Shown here piece after piece: positions 16,195 to 24,207 of a stretch of 64,000 nucleotides of DNA (position 1 is its first letter; every line of letters begins with the position of its first letter). Origin of the DNA: Bacteroides neonati (GTDB taxonomy: Bacteria > Bacteroidota > Bacteroidia > Bacteroidales > Bacteroidaceae); NCBI RefSeq assembly GCF_000499785.1, contig NZ_HG726020.1, positions 186,001 through 250,000 of the forward strand, given 5' to 3'. The translations under genes were made by a program, and so were the position numbers. The notes beneath the pieces were generated by a model. That model made no database searches. It was not told where the DNA came from and saw only the letters and a list, made by a program, of their open reading frames with translations.

Positions 16195-17535
16195 TTACTC
16201 TGCAACCGGAGCAGAGGGAATGGTTGAAAACTTAACTTTCAATATACGACGGTTATCCATAGCCAATACTTCAAATTCATAGCCATGATACACCACCTTT
16301 TCGTGAAGCAGAGGAAACTCACCTTTAATTTCAAGAAGTAAACCCGCCAACGTATCGGCATCACCGGATATCTTATCAAAATCATTTTCATCTACCCGCG
16401 TTATTTTATAAAAATCGCTCAACTGAGTCTTGGCTTCAAAAATCCAGGTATGATCATTGAGCACTACATGGGTACGCTCTTCGTCATCGTACTCATCATG
16501 AATCTCACCGACAATCTCTTCAATAATATCCTCCATAGTAACAATACCCGAGGTACCTCCAAACTCATCAACGACAATGGCTATGTGAATTTTATTGGCT
16601 TGGAAGTCGCGTAAGAGATCGTCGATCATCTTGGTTTCGGGTACAAAGTAAGCCGGACGAATCAATGACTGCCAACGGAAACTGTCTCCTTTGTTGACGT
16701 GTGGCAATAGGTCTTTAATGTAAAGTACCCCCTTAATATTATCTCTAGACCCGGCATAAATAGGAATACGCGAATAGGTGTTCTCGACAATGCATAGCAT
16801 CACCTCCTTGAAGGAAGCGCGAATATCAAGATCGACTACATCTAAGCGCGAAGTCATCACTTCCTTGGCCGTTTCGCCACCAAAACGAATAATGCCTTCG
16901 AGAATATTATTCTCTTCGGTAAGCTCGGTTTTATCAGTTAATTCAAGGGCTTGCGACAGCTCATCAACAGATATATTATGATTCTTACGAGCCACATGCC
17001 TGTTTAAAAAAGTAGTAGACTGCACCAACAGATAAGACAACGGGCGAAACAGCTTACGCAAGACATAAATGCCGGGAGCAGCAAAACGACAAAAGGCCAA
17101 TGTTTTTTGTGCAGAATAAATTTTAGGCATTATTTCACCAAAAAGTAACAATAAGAACGTTAGAATAACGGTCATAATCAGGAACTCCGCCAAAATGGAC
17201 GTGAACTGAAATACTTGCAAAAAGAAAAAGTTGCAAAGCATAATGATCGTTACATTCACAAAGTTATTGGTAATGAGAACGGTCGCTAAAAGATACTCTG
17301 AGTCATTCAGCAAATGGCTGATCTTTTCGTCGGAAGGGTGATTACGTGCTTCAATATCATTACGATCGGAAGGAGAAAGAGAGAAAAAGGCGATTTCTGA
17401 TGCTGAGGCAAAGCCAGAAGCAAATAAAAGCAAACCAGCCAGGATAATGGCTACTATTGCTGAAAAAGAAGGTGTGGTTACGGTTATACCGTTGAAAACA
17501 TCTGCCAACTGGCTTAAATAAGAGTCCGGGTCCAA
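16195..17535 (-). CDS. gldE: GldE-like CNNM/CBS-domain membrane protein
   Basis: A 446-residue protein. The N-terminal ~200 residues form a DUF21/CNNM membrane domain with about four segments (FSAIVAIILAGLLLFASGFASASEIAFFSL, given here only as its ends FSAIVAIILA and SEIAFFSL). Residues ~215-345 hold paired CBS domains (VMTSRLDVVDL; SRIPIYAGSRDNIKGVLYIKD; IVVDEFGGTSGIVTMEDIIEE). Residues ~355-440 are a CorC/HlyC-type domain. In Flavobacterium GldE is a gliding-motility protein; Bacteroides keep the gene although they do not glide, so ion transport or a maturation role is more likely. It sits between ssb and the Sfp-type transferase, in the order common in Bacteroidales. The name rests on homology and gene order. 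Confidence 0.8.
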   Translation of the reverse strand: MDPDSYLSQLADVFNGITVTTPSFSAIVAIILAGLLLFASGFASASEIAFFSLSPSDRNDIEARNHPSDEKISHLLNDSEYLLATVLITNNFVNVTIIMLCNFFFLQVFQFTSILAEFLIMTVILTFLLLLFGEIMPKIYSAQKTLAFCRFAAPGIYVLRKLFRPLSYLLVQSTTFLNRHVARKNHNISVDELSQALELTDKTELTEENNILEGIIRFGGETAKEVMTSRLDVVDLDIRASFKEVMLCIVENTYSRIPIYAGSRDNIKGVLYIKDLLPHVNKGDSFRWQSLIRPAYFVPETKMIDDLLRDFQANKIHIAIVVDEFGGTSGIVTMEDIIEEIVGEIHDEYDDEERTHVVLNDHTWIFEAKTQLSDFYKITRVDENDFDKISGDADTLAGLLLEIKGEFPLLHEKVVYHGYEFEVLAMDNRRILKVKFSTIPSAPVAE

Positions 17536-17564
17536 AATTGTGGTTTTTAGTTAAACAATCGGGA

Positions 17565-17654
17565 CAATTGACGATTGATCACTGAAGGTTGGCTATAAAC
17601 AGTGCTATTATTGCGCACTGTAATCGGTAACCGCCAGTGATCAATGATCAATTG
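17565..17654. repeat. Long imperfect palindrome between ssb and gldE
   Basis: A 20-bp arm beginning at 17565 (CAATTGACGATTGATC...) is complementary to 17635-17654 at 18 of 20 positions. Inside it are further complementary blocks (AACAGTG near 17598 with CACTGT near 17616; GGTT with AACC). The whole ~90 bp can fold into one nested stem that begins right after the ssb stop codon. It may be a terminator or processing hairpin, or a dispersed palindromic repeat; there is no other copy in this window. Confidence 0.6.
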
Positions 17655-18089
17655 TTAAAACGGTAAATCATCTGTAGGGTTACTCTGTGATGGAGCAGCC
17701 TGAGGTTGTTGTGGTTGAGCTGGAGCAGTAGGTTGAGCAGTAGGTGCAGAGGCTCCTTTAGGAGTCAGCATTTCCATATTGTCAACAAAGATCTCTGTTA
17801 CATAGCGTTTTGCACCCGATTGATCATCGTATGAACGGGTTCTTATTTTTCCTTCTACGTAAAGCTTGTCTCCTTTATGAACATATTTTTCGGCTGTTTC
17901 GGCCAAACCACGCCACAATACCAAATTGTGCCATTCGGTTTTTTCGGGAACTTGTGTTCCATTGGCCAACGTATATGCCCGATCGGTTGTTGCCAACGAG
18001 AGGGTTGCTACTGCAATACCTGTATCCAAGTATCTTACCTCGGGATCGCGCCCAACATTTCCTAACAATATAACCTTATTCACTGACAT
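17655..18089 (-). CDS. ssb: Single-stranded DNA-binding protein
   Basis: A 144-residue SSB, started at ATG 18089 (MSVNKVILLG), since the OB-fold begins there; ten extra N-terminal codons are possible. SSB coats single-stranded DNA in replication and repair. Residues ~1-105 are the OB-fold (VILLGNVGRDPEVRY, TEWHNLVLWRGLAE, GDKLYVEGKIRTRSY). Then a Pro/Gln/Ala-rich linker (TAQPTAPAQPQQPQ) leads to the acidic tip DDLPF, the protein-interaction tail equivalent to E. coli DDIPF. It lies between mutY (73 bp upstream) and gldE, consistent with a DNA-maintenance operon on the minus strand. A large hairpin follows the stop codon. Confidence 0.95.
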   Translation of the reverse strand: MSVNKVILLGNVGRDPEVRYLDTGIAVATLSLATTDRAYTLANGTQVPEKTEWHNLVLWRGLAETAEKYVHKGDKLYVEGKIRTRSYDDQSGAKRYVTEIFVDNMEMLTPKGASAPTAQPTAPAQPQQPQAAPSQSNPTDDLPF

Positions 18090-18162
18090 ATCATTCTGTT
18101 TTAGTTGATTTTGGGTCAAAATTAAACAGAAATATCACATAATCCAAAAAATGAGCCAACTA

Positions 18163-19203
18163 TTATACATATTTCTCGATATAGGCATGCAGCAAACGAG
18201 AGACTGCATATTGCTCCAGTTCGGTGCTTTTAATACGCTGATAGGCCGAAAAAGAAAGTGAAGATTCGGGCAAAACAACCTCGTAAAAGTTAGCATAAAT
18301 AACTCGGTGAGACAAGACATGCTTGACATCCCGACAAACGGAACGAACCACAGGCTTGTCGCCCTTGGCAAACAAAGCTTTAAATTCGGGCAATGCAAGG
18401 AAGGCTTCTTCCGAAATAGCTGTGGTTGTTTCGATCAACGGAAACTCGAATAAATTGGTCCAAATATCTTTTCCGGTACGTTTTTGTATATAAGTATACT
18501 CGCCCGTGCGCACGTGTATATAGTTAAAGTAACGATTAGTTGTTTTCGTTTTATGTTGCTTCACGGGAAGTTGAGCTACCAATCCTTTCGAAAGGGCAGA
18601 ACAAGAATCAACCAACGGGCAGAACAGGCAATTGGGCGACATAGGTGTACACTGCATGGCTCCAAAGTCCATGATGGCCTGATTATAAGTAGCCGGATCC
18701 GACCGATCGAGCATCTCATCGGCCAAAGCAGCAAACAGCTTTTTGCCCTGAGTAGAATCAATGGGCGTATCAATACCCAGATAGCGCGAAAGTACCCGGT
18801 ACACATTACCATCAACTACCGCATAAGGCATATCATAGGCAAAAGAGCAGATAGCTGCAGCAGTGTACTCTCCTACCCCTTTGAGGGCAAGTACTTCGGG
18901 ATAGGTTTTCGGGAAAACACCATTCATGCTTTTAGCGGCCGCATGTAAGTTGCGTGCACGTGAATAATAGCCCAACCCTTGCCAAAACTTCATCACCTCA
19001 TCTTCCTCGGCATCGGCAAGTGTCTGTACATCCGGAAATCGCTCCACGAAGCGAAGAAAATAATCATACCCTTGCGCTACACGGGTCTGTTGAAGGATAA
19101 TTTCAGAGATCCAAATAAGATATGGATCGGAGGATTCTCGCCAAGGAAGTTCGCGTTTATATTCTTTATACCAATTTACTATTGTCTTGCTGAAAGTATT
19201 CAT
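18163..19203 (-). CDS. mutY: A/G-specific adenine glycosylase
   Basis: A 346-residue MutY. It removes adenine mispaired with 8-oxoguanine. Visible features: the helix-hairpin-helix region ALKGVGEYTAAAICSFAY followed by VVDGNVYRVLSR with the catalytic Asp; the N-terminal catalytic Glu in WISEIILQQTRV; and the [4Fe-4S] loop MQCTPMSPNCLFCPLVDSC with Cys-x6-Cys-x2-Cys-x5-Cys. Residues ~225-346 are a Nudix-like 8-oxoG recognition domain (TGKDIWTNLFEFPLIET; VKHVLSHRVIYANFYEV). The length is normal. It is upstream of ssb and divergent from the HU gene. Confidence 0.95.
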   Translation of the reverse strand: MNTFSKTIVNWYKEYKRELPWRESSDPYLIWISEIILQQTRVAQGYDYFLRFVERFPDVQTLADAEEDEVMKFWQGLGYYSRARNLHAAAKSMNGVFPKTYPEVLALKGVGEYTAAAICSFAYDMPYAVVDGNVYRVLSRYLGIDTPIDSTQGKKLFAALADEMLDRSDPATYNQAIMDFGAMQCTPMSPNCLFCPLVDSCSALSKGLVAQLPVKQHKTKTTNRYFNYIHVRTGEYTYIQKRTGKDIWTNLFEFPLIETTTAISEEAFLALPEFKALFAKGDKPVVRSVCRDVKHVLSHRVIYANFYEVVLPESSLSFSAYQRIKSTELEQYAVSRLLHAYIEKYV

Positions 19204-19324
19204 TATACGTATTTATAGTCTATCTGTGAGTAGTATTAAGTTCCACTTCGGCAAAAGTAGCTGTTTTCGGTCTAAGAAAGCTTAAGAATGAGACTTTTTT
19301 CGAAAATTGTTCAGAATATATTTT

Positions 19325-19352
19325 TTTGAGAGCCTAAAAAGCCATATATTTG
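19325..19352 (+). promoter_or_regulatory. Promoter of the HU gene
   Basis: TTTG at 19325-19328 and TATATTTG at 19345-19352 form -33 and -7 elements with a slightly short 16-bp spacer. The leader would be about 45 nt with an A/T-rich tract (TTTTTTTAAGGAAAA) before the HU start. Confidence 0.65.
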
Positions 19353-19404
19353 CAGTCCGAAAAATTAGCTAGAACATAAGTAATAATATTTTTTTTAAGG
19401 AAAA

Positions 19405-19680
19405 ATGACTAAAGCAGATATCGTAAACGAAATTACAAAGAGTACGGGTATTGACAAAGCAACAGTATTGTCAACAGTTGAGGCATTTATGGATGCAGTG
19501 AAAGATTCTCTTTCTAAAGACGAAAATGTATACCTCCGCGGGTTCGGAAGCTTCGTAGTAAAGAAAAGAGCTCAAAAAACAGCTCGTAATATTTCAAAAA
19601 ATACTACGATCATTATCCCCGAGCACAACATCCCAGCCTTTAAGCCGGCTAAGACGTTTACAATCTCGGTAAAGAAATAA
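19405..19680 (+). CDS. HU-family DNA-binding protein
   Basis: A 91-residue HU/IHF-type nucleoid protein: MTKADIVNEI, helix pair STGIDKATVLSTVEAFMDAV, then YLRGFGSFVVKKRAQKTARN with the GFGSF turn, the flexible arm, and the Pro-containing tip IIPEHNIPAFKPAKTF. HU bends DNA and organises the nucleoid. The length is exactly that of the family. It has its own promoter at 19325-19352 and precedes the small basic protein and RNase G gene, an arrangement that suggests a growth-linked cluster. Confidence 0.95.
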   Translation: MTKADIVNEITKSTGIDKATVLSTVEAFMDAVKDSLSKDENVYLRGFGSFVVKKRAQKTARNISKNTTIIIPEHNIPAFKPAKTFTISVKK

Positions 19681-19716
19681 TAAACAAGAGTATTAACCCT
19701 ATAAAATTTTGAAGCT

Positions 19717-19809
19717 ATGCCAAGCGGAAAGAAAAAGAAAAGACATAAAATGTCAACGCACAAGCGTAAAAAAAGACTAAGAAAGAACAGACATAAAAGC
19801 AAAAAATAA
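19717..19809 (+). CDS. 30-residue highly basic protein
   Basis: A short gene, ATG 19717 to TAA 19809, encoding MPSGKKKKRHK followed by MSTHKRKKRLRKNRHKSKK. Of 30 residues, about 19 are Lys, Arg or His, and none are acidic. It starts 36 bp after the HU stop. Such composition is that of tiny ribosomal or RNA-binding proteins, and I recall similar short basic proteins between HU and RNase G genes in other Bacteroidetes. I therefore think it is real and translated, probably ribosome- or RNA-associated (inference). Automated gene callers often miss it because of its length. Confidence 0.7.
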   Translation: MPSGKKKKRHKMSTHKRKKRLRKNRHKSKK

Positions 19810-19959
19810 CTTTTAGTCTAACCTCTGGACAGAAATTAAAGAACAAACTTGTGAAGCGAATGTCTTTCGAGTTTGTTCTTTGTTTAAATGCCCAACACAA
19901 ATGAACAATTAGCCCATTTTTTTGTTCATTTTTCAAACTTAAATAATTAGGAAACAACT

Positions 19960-21534
19960 GTGACAAGCGAACTAGTAGTAGACGTACAACCCAAAGAAGT
20001 ATCCATCGCCCTGCTTGAAGACAAGAGCTTGGTGGAACTTCAAAGCGAAGGAAGAAACATCTCCTTTTCTGTGGGTAACATTTATTTAGGCCGTGTCAAG
20101 AAATTGATGCCCGGACTGAATGCCTGTTTTGTGGATGTCGGTTACGAGAAAGATGCTTTCCTTCATTATTTAGACCTGGGTCCTAAATTTAACTCACTCG
20201 AAAAGTTCGTAAAGCAAACGTTAAGCGACAAAAAAAAGCTAAACCCCATTACGAAAGCAACCATACTTCCCGAACTTGACAAGGATGGCACGATTGCCAA
20301 CACATTAAAGGTCGGACAAGAAGTAGTGGTGCAAATTGTAAAGGAACCTATTTCAACAAAAGGGCCACGATTAACTTCCGAAATTTCATTTGCAGGAAGA
20401 TATCTGGTTTTAATACCTTTCGATGATAAGGTTTCTGTTTCTCAAAAAATTAAATCGAGCGAAGAACGCGCACGACTCAAACAACTGCTCATGAGCATCA
20501 GGCCGAAAAACTTCGGTGTTATCGTTCGTACAGTAGCAGAAGGGAAGCGCGTAGCCGAACTCGACGGAGAGCTTAAGGTACTGCTTAAACACTGGGAAGA
20601 AAGCATCGTGAAGGTGCAGAAAGTCACCAAGTATCCAACACTGATTTTTGAGGAAACAAGCCGTGCGGTAGGATTACTACGCGACCTGTTCAACCCATCG
20701 TTCGAAAATATATACGTCAATAACGAGGCTGTATATAATGAAATCAGAGACTACGTGACGCTAATCGCCCCGGAACGGGAAGGAATTGTGAAACTGTACA
20801 AAGGTTCACTTCCTATTTACGACAATTTTGGAATCACCAAGCAGATCAAATCTTCTTTTGGTAAAACCATCTCTTACAAGAGTGGAGCCTACCTGATTAT
20901 TGAGCACACTGAGGCGCTTCACGTAGTAGACGTGAACAGCGGTAACCGCACCAAGAATGCCAACGGACAGGAAGGTAACGCACTCGAAGTAAACATGGGA
21001 GCAGCCGATGAGCTGGCACGCCAATTGAGATTACGAGACATGGGAGGTATCATTGTTGTAGACTTCATCGATATGAATGAAGCCGAAAACCGTCAGAAGC
21101 TTTATGAACGCATGTGCGCCAATATGCAAAAAGACAGAGCAAGACACAACATCTTGCCTTTGAGCAAATTTGGACTGATGCAAATTACACGTCAAAGAGT
21201 ACGTCCGGCGATGGATGTAAACACGATGGAAGATTGTCCGACCTGTTTTGGTAAAGGCAAAATCAAATCGTCTATTCTCTTTACAGACACCCTCGAGAGT
21301 AAAATTGATTATCTGGTCAACAAACTGAAGATAAAGAAATTCTCACTGCACGTCCATCCATACATTGCAGCTTATATCAATCAGGGATTAATGTCCCTGA
21401 AACGTAAGTGGCAACTTAAGTATGGATTTGGAATTAAGATCATACCCAGTCAGAAACTCGCCTTCTTAGAATATGTATTCTATGATACACACGGCGAAGA
21501 GATTGACATGAAAGAGGAGATCGAAATTAAGTAA
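19960..21534 (+). CDS. rng: Ribonuclease G/E family endoribonuclease
   Basis: A 524-residue RNase G-type enzyme with a GTG start at 19960 (VTSELVVDVQ read as Met). It cuts single-stranded RNA in rRNA maturation and mRNA decay. An S1 domain occupies ~35-130 (GNIYLGRVKKLMPGLNACFV, GYEKDAFLHYLDLG). The catalytic metal-binding Asp residues are in LHVVDVNSGN and GIIVVDFIDMNEAENR. The Zn-link Cys pair is in DCPTCFGKGK. It lacks the long C-terminal scaffold of RNase E, fitting RNase G. A 150-bp gap separates it from the small basic gene, and a strong terminator follows. The alternative name is Rne; the length favours Rng. Confidence 0.93.
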   Translation: MTSELVVDVQPKEVSIALLEDKSLVELQSEGRNISFSVGNIYLGRVKKLMPGLNACFVDVGYEKDAFLHYLDLGPKFNSLEKFVKQTLSDKKKLNPITKATILPELDKDGTIANTLKVGQEVVVQIVKEPISTKGPRLTSEISFAGRYLVLIPFDDKVSVSQKIKSSEERARLKQLLMSIRPKNFGVIVRTVAEGKRVAELDGELKVLLKHWEESIVKVQKVTKYPTLIFEETSRAVGLLRDLFNPSFENIYVNNEAVYNEIRDYVTLIAPEREGIVKLYKGSLPIYDNFGITKQIKSSFGKTISYKSGAYLIIEHTEALHVVDVNSGNRTKNANGQEGNALEVNMGAADELARQLRLRDMGGIIVVDFIDMNEAENRQKLYERMCANMQKDRARHNILPLSKFGLMQITRQRVRPAMDVNTMEDCPTCFGKGKIKSSILFTDTLESKIDYLVNKLKIKKFSLHVHPYIAAYINQGLMSLKRKWQLKYGFGIKIIPSQKLAFLEYVFYDTHGEEIDMKEEIEIK

Positions 21535-21536
21535 TT

Positions 21537-21573
21537 AGAAAGGCGGCTTTTACGTAAAGCCGCCTTTCTTTTG
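21537..21573. terminator. Bidirectional terminator between rng and the inositol-lipid operon
   Basis: AGAAAGGCGGCTTT (21537-21550) pairs perfectly with AAAGCCGCCTTTCT (21556-21569), followed by TTTG. The stem has T-rich ends on both strands and sits between convergent genes. Confidence 0.9.
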
Positions 21574-21593
21574 TCTATATGCTATCCGCGTGA

Positions 21594-22304
21594 CTATAAC
21601 AAAGGGGGAAGCTCTGCCAAGGAGATTATGCGGTTCACTCCGGGAACGGCTTCAGCCAACAGATCGGGACAACCCTGTACGACTTGACAACCCAGACTTA
21701 AGGCAGGTAATATGTCATTTTTCATTGAATCGCCTACCACTAATACCTCTTCCGGGTGATAGCCTTGCCTATCAAAAGAGAGCTTCCAAAGCTCCGGATC
21801 GGGTTTACGAATCCCTTCTATAGTAGAGTCTGTGAGGGAGACGAAATAAGAAGCAATCTCTAAGTCGGAAACTACCTTTTTCAAATTCCCATAATAATTG
21901 GACACAAGCAACAATGGATAGCGTTGCGAAAGCAAAGCAAGTACCGGCTGCGAAAGCTTCACGTAGTGTGAAGAGAAATCGGTCACCAAACGGGCTGCCT
22001 GTAAGGGTAACTTATTTTTATTTTCGGGCGTATCGGGCAATACTCCTCGTTCTATCAGGCTGTCAAACTGTAGTTGAGTCTTAAACAACTGGGTTTCGAA
22101 CAAGGAGTGCGAGGGCTGCACCAATTGCAAAGACTCCATCATTCGTTCGGCATGAATATATGAGTCCCGAAAACGGTCTGCTGTCAAAGGCAAATGAAGT
22201 TCTTGGGTATATATACGCATATAGACATCCATCCAATGCATAAAAGGAGAATCAAGTGTTCCGCCAAAATCAAATGCGATAGCTTTTATATTCTTCATAT
22301 TCAT
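21594..22304 (-). CDS. HAD-superfamily phosphatase of the inositol-lipid operon
   Basis: A 236-residue haloacid-dehalogenase-type hydrolase, started at ATG 22304 (MNMKNIKAIAF). This ATG overlaps the upstream stop as ATGA; the longer reading frame is only the antisense of the membrane protein gene. Motif I is AFDFGGTLDS (the usual D-x-D has Gly at the third position: DFGGT), motif II LLLVSNYYG, then RKPDPELWKLSF and VVGDSMKNDILPAL. HAD enzymes are mostly phosphatases. As the last gene in the operon it could dephosphorylate phosphatidylinositol-phosphate to phosphatidylinositol or act on inositol phosphate (inference). The DFGGT motif lacks the second Asp of classic HAD phosphatases and should be checked. 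Confidence 0.78.
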   Translation of the reverse strand: MNMKNIKAIAFDFGGTLDSPFMHWMDVYMRIYTQELHLPLTADRFRDSYIHAERMMESLQLVQPSHSLFETQLFKTQLQFDSLIERGVLPDTPENKNKLPLQAARLVTDFSSHYVKLSQPVLALLSQRYPLLLVSNYYGNLKKVVSDLEIASYFVSLTDSTIEGIRKPDPELWKLSFDRQGYHPEEVLVVGDSMKNDILPALSLGCQVVQGCPDLLAEAVPGVNRIISLAELPPLL

Positions 22305-23293
22305 AATTTCTTGTTTCCTATTTTCATGAGAGCAAGCCCAATGACAATCCAAAACAGTTCGCGTACGCGAGTAATCAACGCCGTATATACACCAAAAGCA
22401 CCCGATATGGAAAGTCCGCCTACAGCTAGGGCAAAACCTCCTTCGCGCCCTCCTAACTGCATGGGGAGGAAAAACAGCAGATTGGCCAATAAAGACGAGA
22501 AAGCAACAATCAGCACACAACTAACGAAGCTTACATGGGTTGTAAGCACATTCATAATGAGCCATACTTCGAGACAACTCACAACGCGTGCCACAAATTC
22601 AAGTGATAAAGCACCGTAAAAAGTGCTCTTACGCTGCTGATGCAACAATGCAATCTGGCTATCAATATTCTCTAATTTCTCTTTATGGGTTTGCGAAAAG
22701 CGGATAGCACGCTGCTTCAAAAAAGGGATATGACTGCCCAAACGAACACAGGCTACCGCCATACCGTTGCGATATCCTTTCACAAATACAATACTCAGCA
22801 ACAAGCATAACACCGTGATAAGAGCCAGTACAACACCCATGCCCCAGCCTACCGGATAGAAACAAGCATAAATAGCAACTGAACTTAACCAAAGCCCAAA
22901 ATGGGAGAAAATGTGCATCATCACATAAAGTATAACCGAAGAGCTGGCTCTCTCTACACCTAAATAAGGAGTAAGTTCCATAATACGATAAGGCTCTCCC
23001 CCCATTAGTCCAACAGGGGTAACGTAATTCAGCGCAAAGCCGGAAACAGTAAACTTATACAGTCGTGAGAAACTAAGCCCATTTGCAGGACCACTGCTGC
23101 GAATAATAACATACCACGAGAGTGTATTGATTAAGTAAACAAAAAGCCAAAGCAACAAGACTAAAGGCAGATAAATACCGGCACGCTCGAGATTGCCCAA
23201 CAGCTCATCATAAGAGACATCAAACGTAAAAAGCATAATGATAACAGCAATGATACCGAATGCCAGAAAGAGGTTGCGAAAACGACTACTCAT
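22301..23293 (-). CDS. Flippase-like integral membrane protein (LPG-synthase TM/UPF0104 family)
   Basis: A 330-residue polytopic protein with about eight hydrophobic segments. Family motifs: LNYVTPVGLMGGEPYR in the third segment and FFLPMQLGGREGGFAL near residue 275. This lysylphosphatidylglycerol-synthase-TM-like family includes lipid flippases. It overlaps both neighbours by ATGA (23290-23293 and 22301-22304), so it is translated with them. Position between a CDP-alcohol phosphatidyltransferase and a phosphatase suggests it flips an inositol lipid or a glycosylated derivative across the inner membrane. No catalytic domain is present. Confidence 0.78.
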   Translation of the reverse strand: MSSRFRNLFLAFGIIAVIIMLFTFDVSYDELLGNLERAGIYLPLVLLLWLFVYLINTLSWYVIIRSSGPANGLSFSRLYKFTVSGFALNYVTPVGLMGGEPYRIMELTPYLGVERASSSVILYVMMHIFSHFGLWLSSVAIYACFYPVGWGMGVVLALITVLCLLLSIVFVKGYRNGMAVACVRLGSHIPFLKQRAIRFSQTHKEKLENIDSQIALLHQQRKSTFYGALSLEFVARVVSCLEVWLIMNVLTTHVSFVSCVLIVAFSSLLANLLFFLPMQLGGREGGFALAVGGLSISGAFGVYTALITRVRELFWIVIGLALMKIGNKKL

Positions 23294-24207
23294 GCTACAT
23301 TTTTTAATTTCTGATATAAATAGTTACTCCAAATCTCGTGCTTCCGGATCATGTAAATCAATAATCCATTCAGAACGGTTAGTTCAAAAACAAAATACAA
23401 CCAAGGAAGATTGACGCAGATAGAAATAAAAAGCGCCACTACACGGGTATTGAAAGACAGAATATTCGTATACTTCATCAAAGGAAGGCTACCCGAGCGG
23501 AATTCCTGCCCGACGGCTGTTGGAATGGATTCTCCGTACTGAGCCCGTAATAACGCAAAGAAACGTTGGAAACGGGGTGAAAGTTGCTCCTGCGAATAAG
23601 TGTATCGGCTATAAAACCAGAGAAAGAGTTTTCTCACAAACTCTTTTTTCCAGGATAATGAGCGATAAATCTCCCACTGCCGAATCGAGTTGTCAAGCTC
23701 GCTACCCGACTTTCCTTTTAAAAAGAAAAGATGAATGTTTCGGTAATAATCGGCCATTGCCGCTTGCTTGCTATGACAAATACCTGCAGCAGCAGCCAGA
23801 ATCCAAATCCATATCGACCATTGGGGCGTTAAGCGCAGACAGATAGCTACATAGATGGAGATGAACCAACAGTCGCCCGAAACACCGTCGAGCATTCGTC
23901 CCAGTTCCGACTTCTGTCCGGTCATTCGAGCCAACTGCCCATCAGCACTATCATACATATTGGCCCAAATGAGCAGTAGCATACCGACTACATTAATCCA
24001 TAGGTTATTAAAATAAAAAAGAATACCCGCTGCAACTCCCAAAAAGATGGAAGCAATGGTAATGGTATTGGGAGTCACATTCAGTTTTCGAAAAAAAAGT
24101 GCCCAACGATATCCTATCGGACGGTAAAAAAGCAAATCGATCCACTCTTCCGTATCGGCCGATTTCAAGCTCGCTTGTAGGCCCGGATTGGTTGTTTTGT
24201 TATTCAT
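23290..24207 (-). CDS. CDP-alcohol phosphatidyltransferase (probable phosphatidylinositol-phosphate synthase)
   Basis: A 305-residue membrane enzyme, started at ATG 24207 (MNNKTTNPGL); the frame upstream of this is antisense to the ATP-grasp gene. It overlaps that gene by 8 bp. The CDP-alcohol motif is visible as DSADGQLARMTG followed by ELGRMLDGVSGD. The canonical pattern is D-G-x2-A-R-x8-G-x3-D-x3-D; here the final Asp follows after four residues, not three. Several hydrophobic segments follow. Given the upstream myo-inositol-phosphate synthase, the likely reaction is CDP-diacylglycerol plus inositol phosphate to phosphatidylinositol phosphate. Another CDP-alcohol product cannot be excluded. 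Confidence 0.82.
   Translation of the reverse strand: MNNKTTNPGLQASLKSADTEEWIDLLFYRPIGYRWALFFRKLNVTPNTITIASIFLGVAAGILFYFNNLWINVVGMLLLIWANMYDSADGQLARMTGQKSELGRMLDGVSGDCWFISIYVAICLRLTPQWSIWIWILAAAAGICHSKQAAMADYYRNIHLFFLKGKSGSELDNSIRQWEIYRSLSWKKEFVRKLFLWFYSRYTYSQEQLSPRFQRFFALLRAQYGESIPTAVGQEFRSGSLPLMKYTNILSFNTRVVALFISICVNLPWLYFVFELTVLNGLLIYMIRKHEIWSNYLYQKLKNVA

Noticed and set aside
22305..22520. N-terminal extension of the HAD phosphatase reading frame
   Set aside because: This part is out-of-frame antisense-like sequence of the flippase gene (Cys/Arg-rich); the ATGA-coupled start at 22304 fits the family start.
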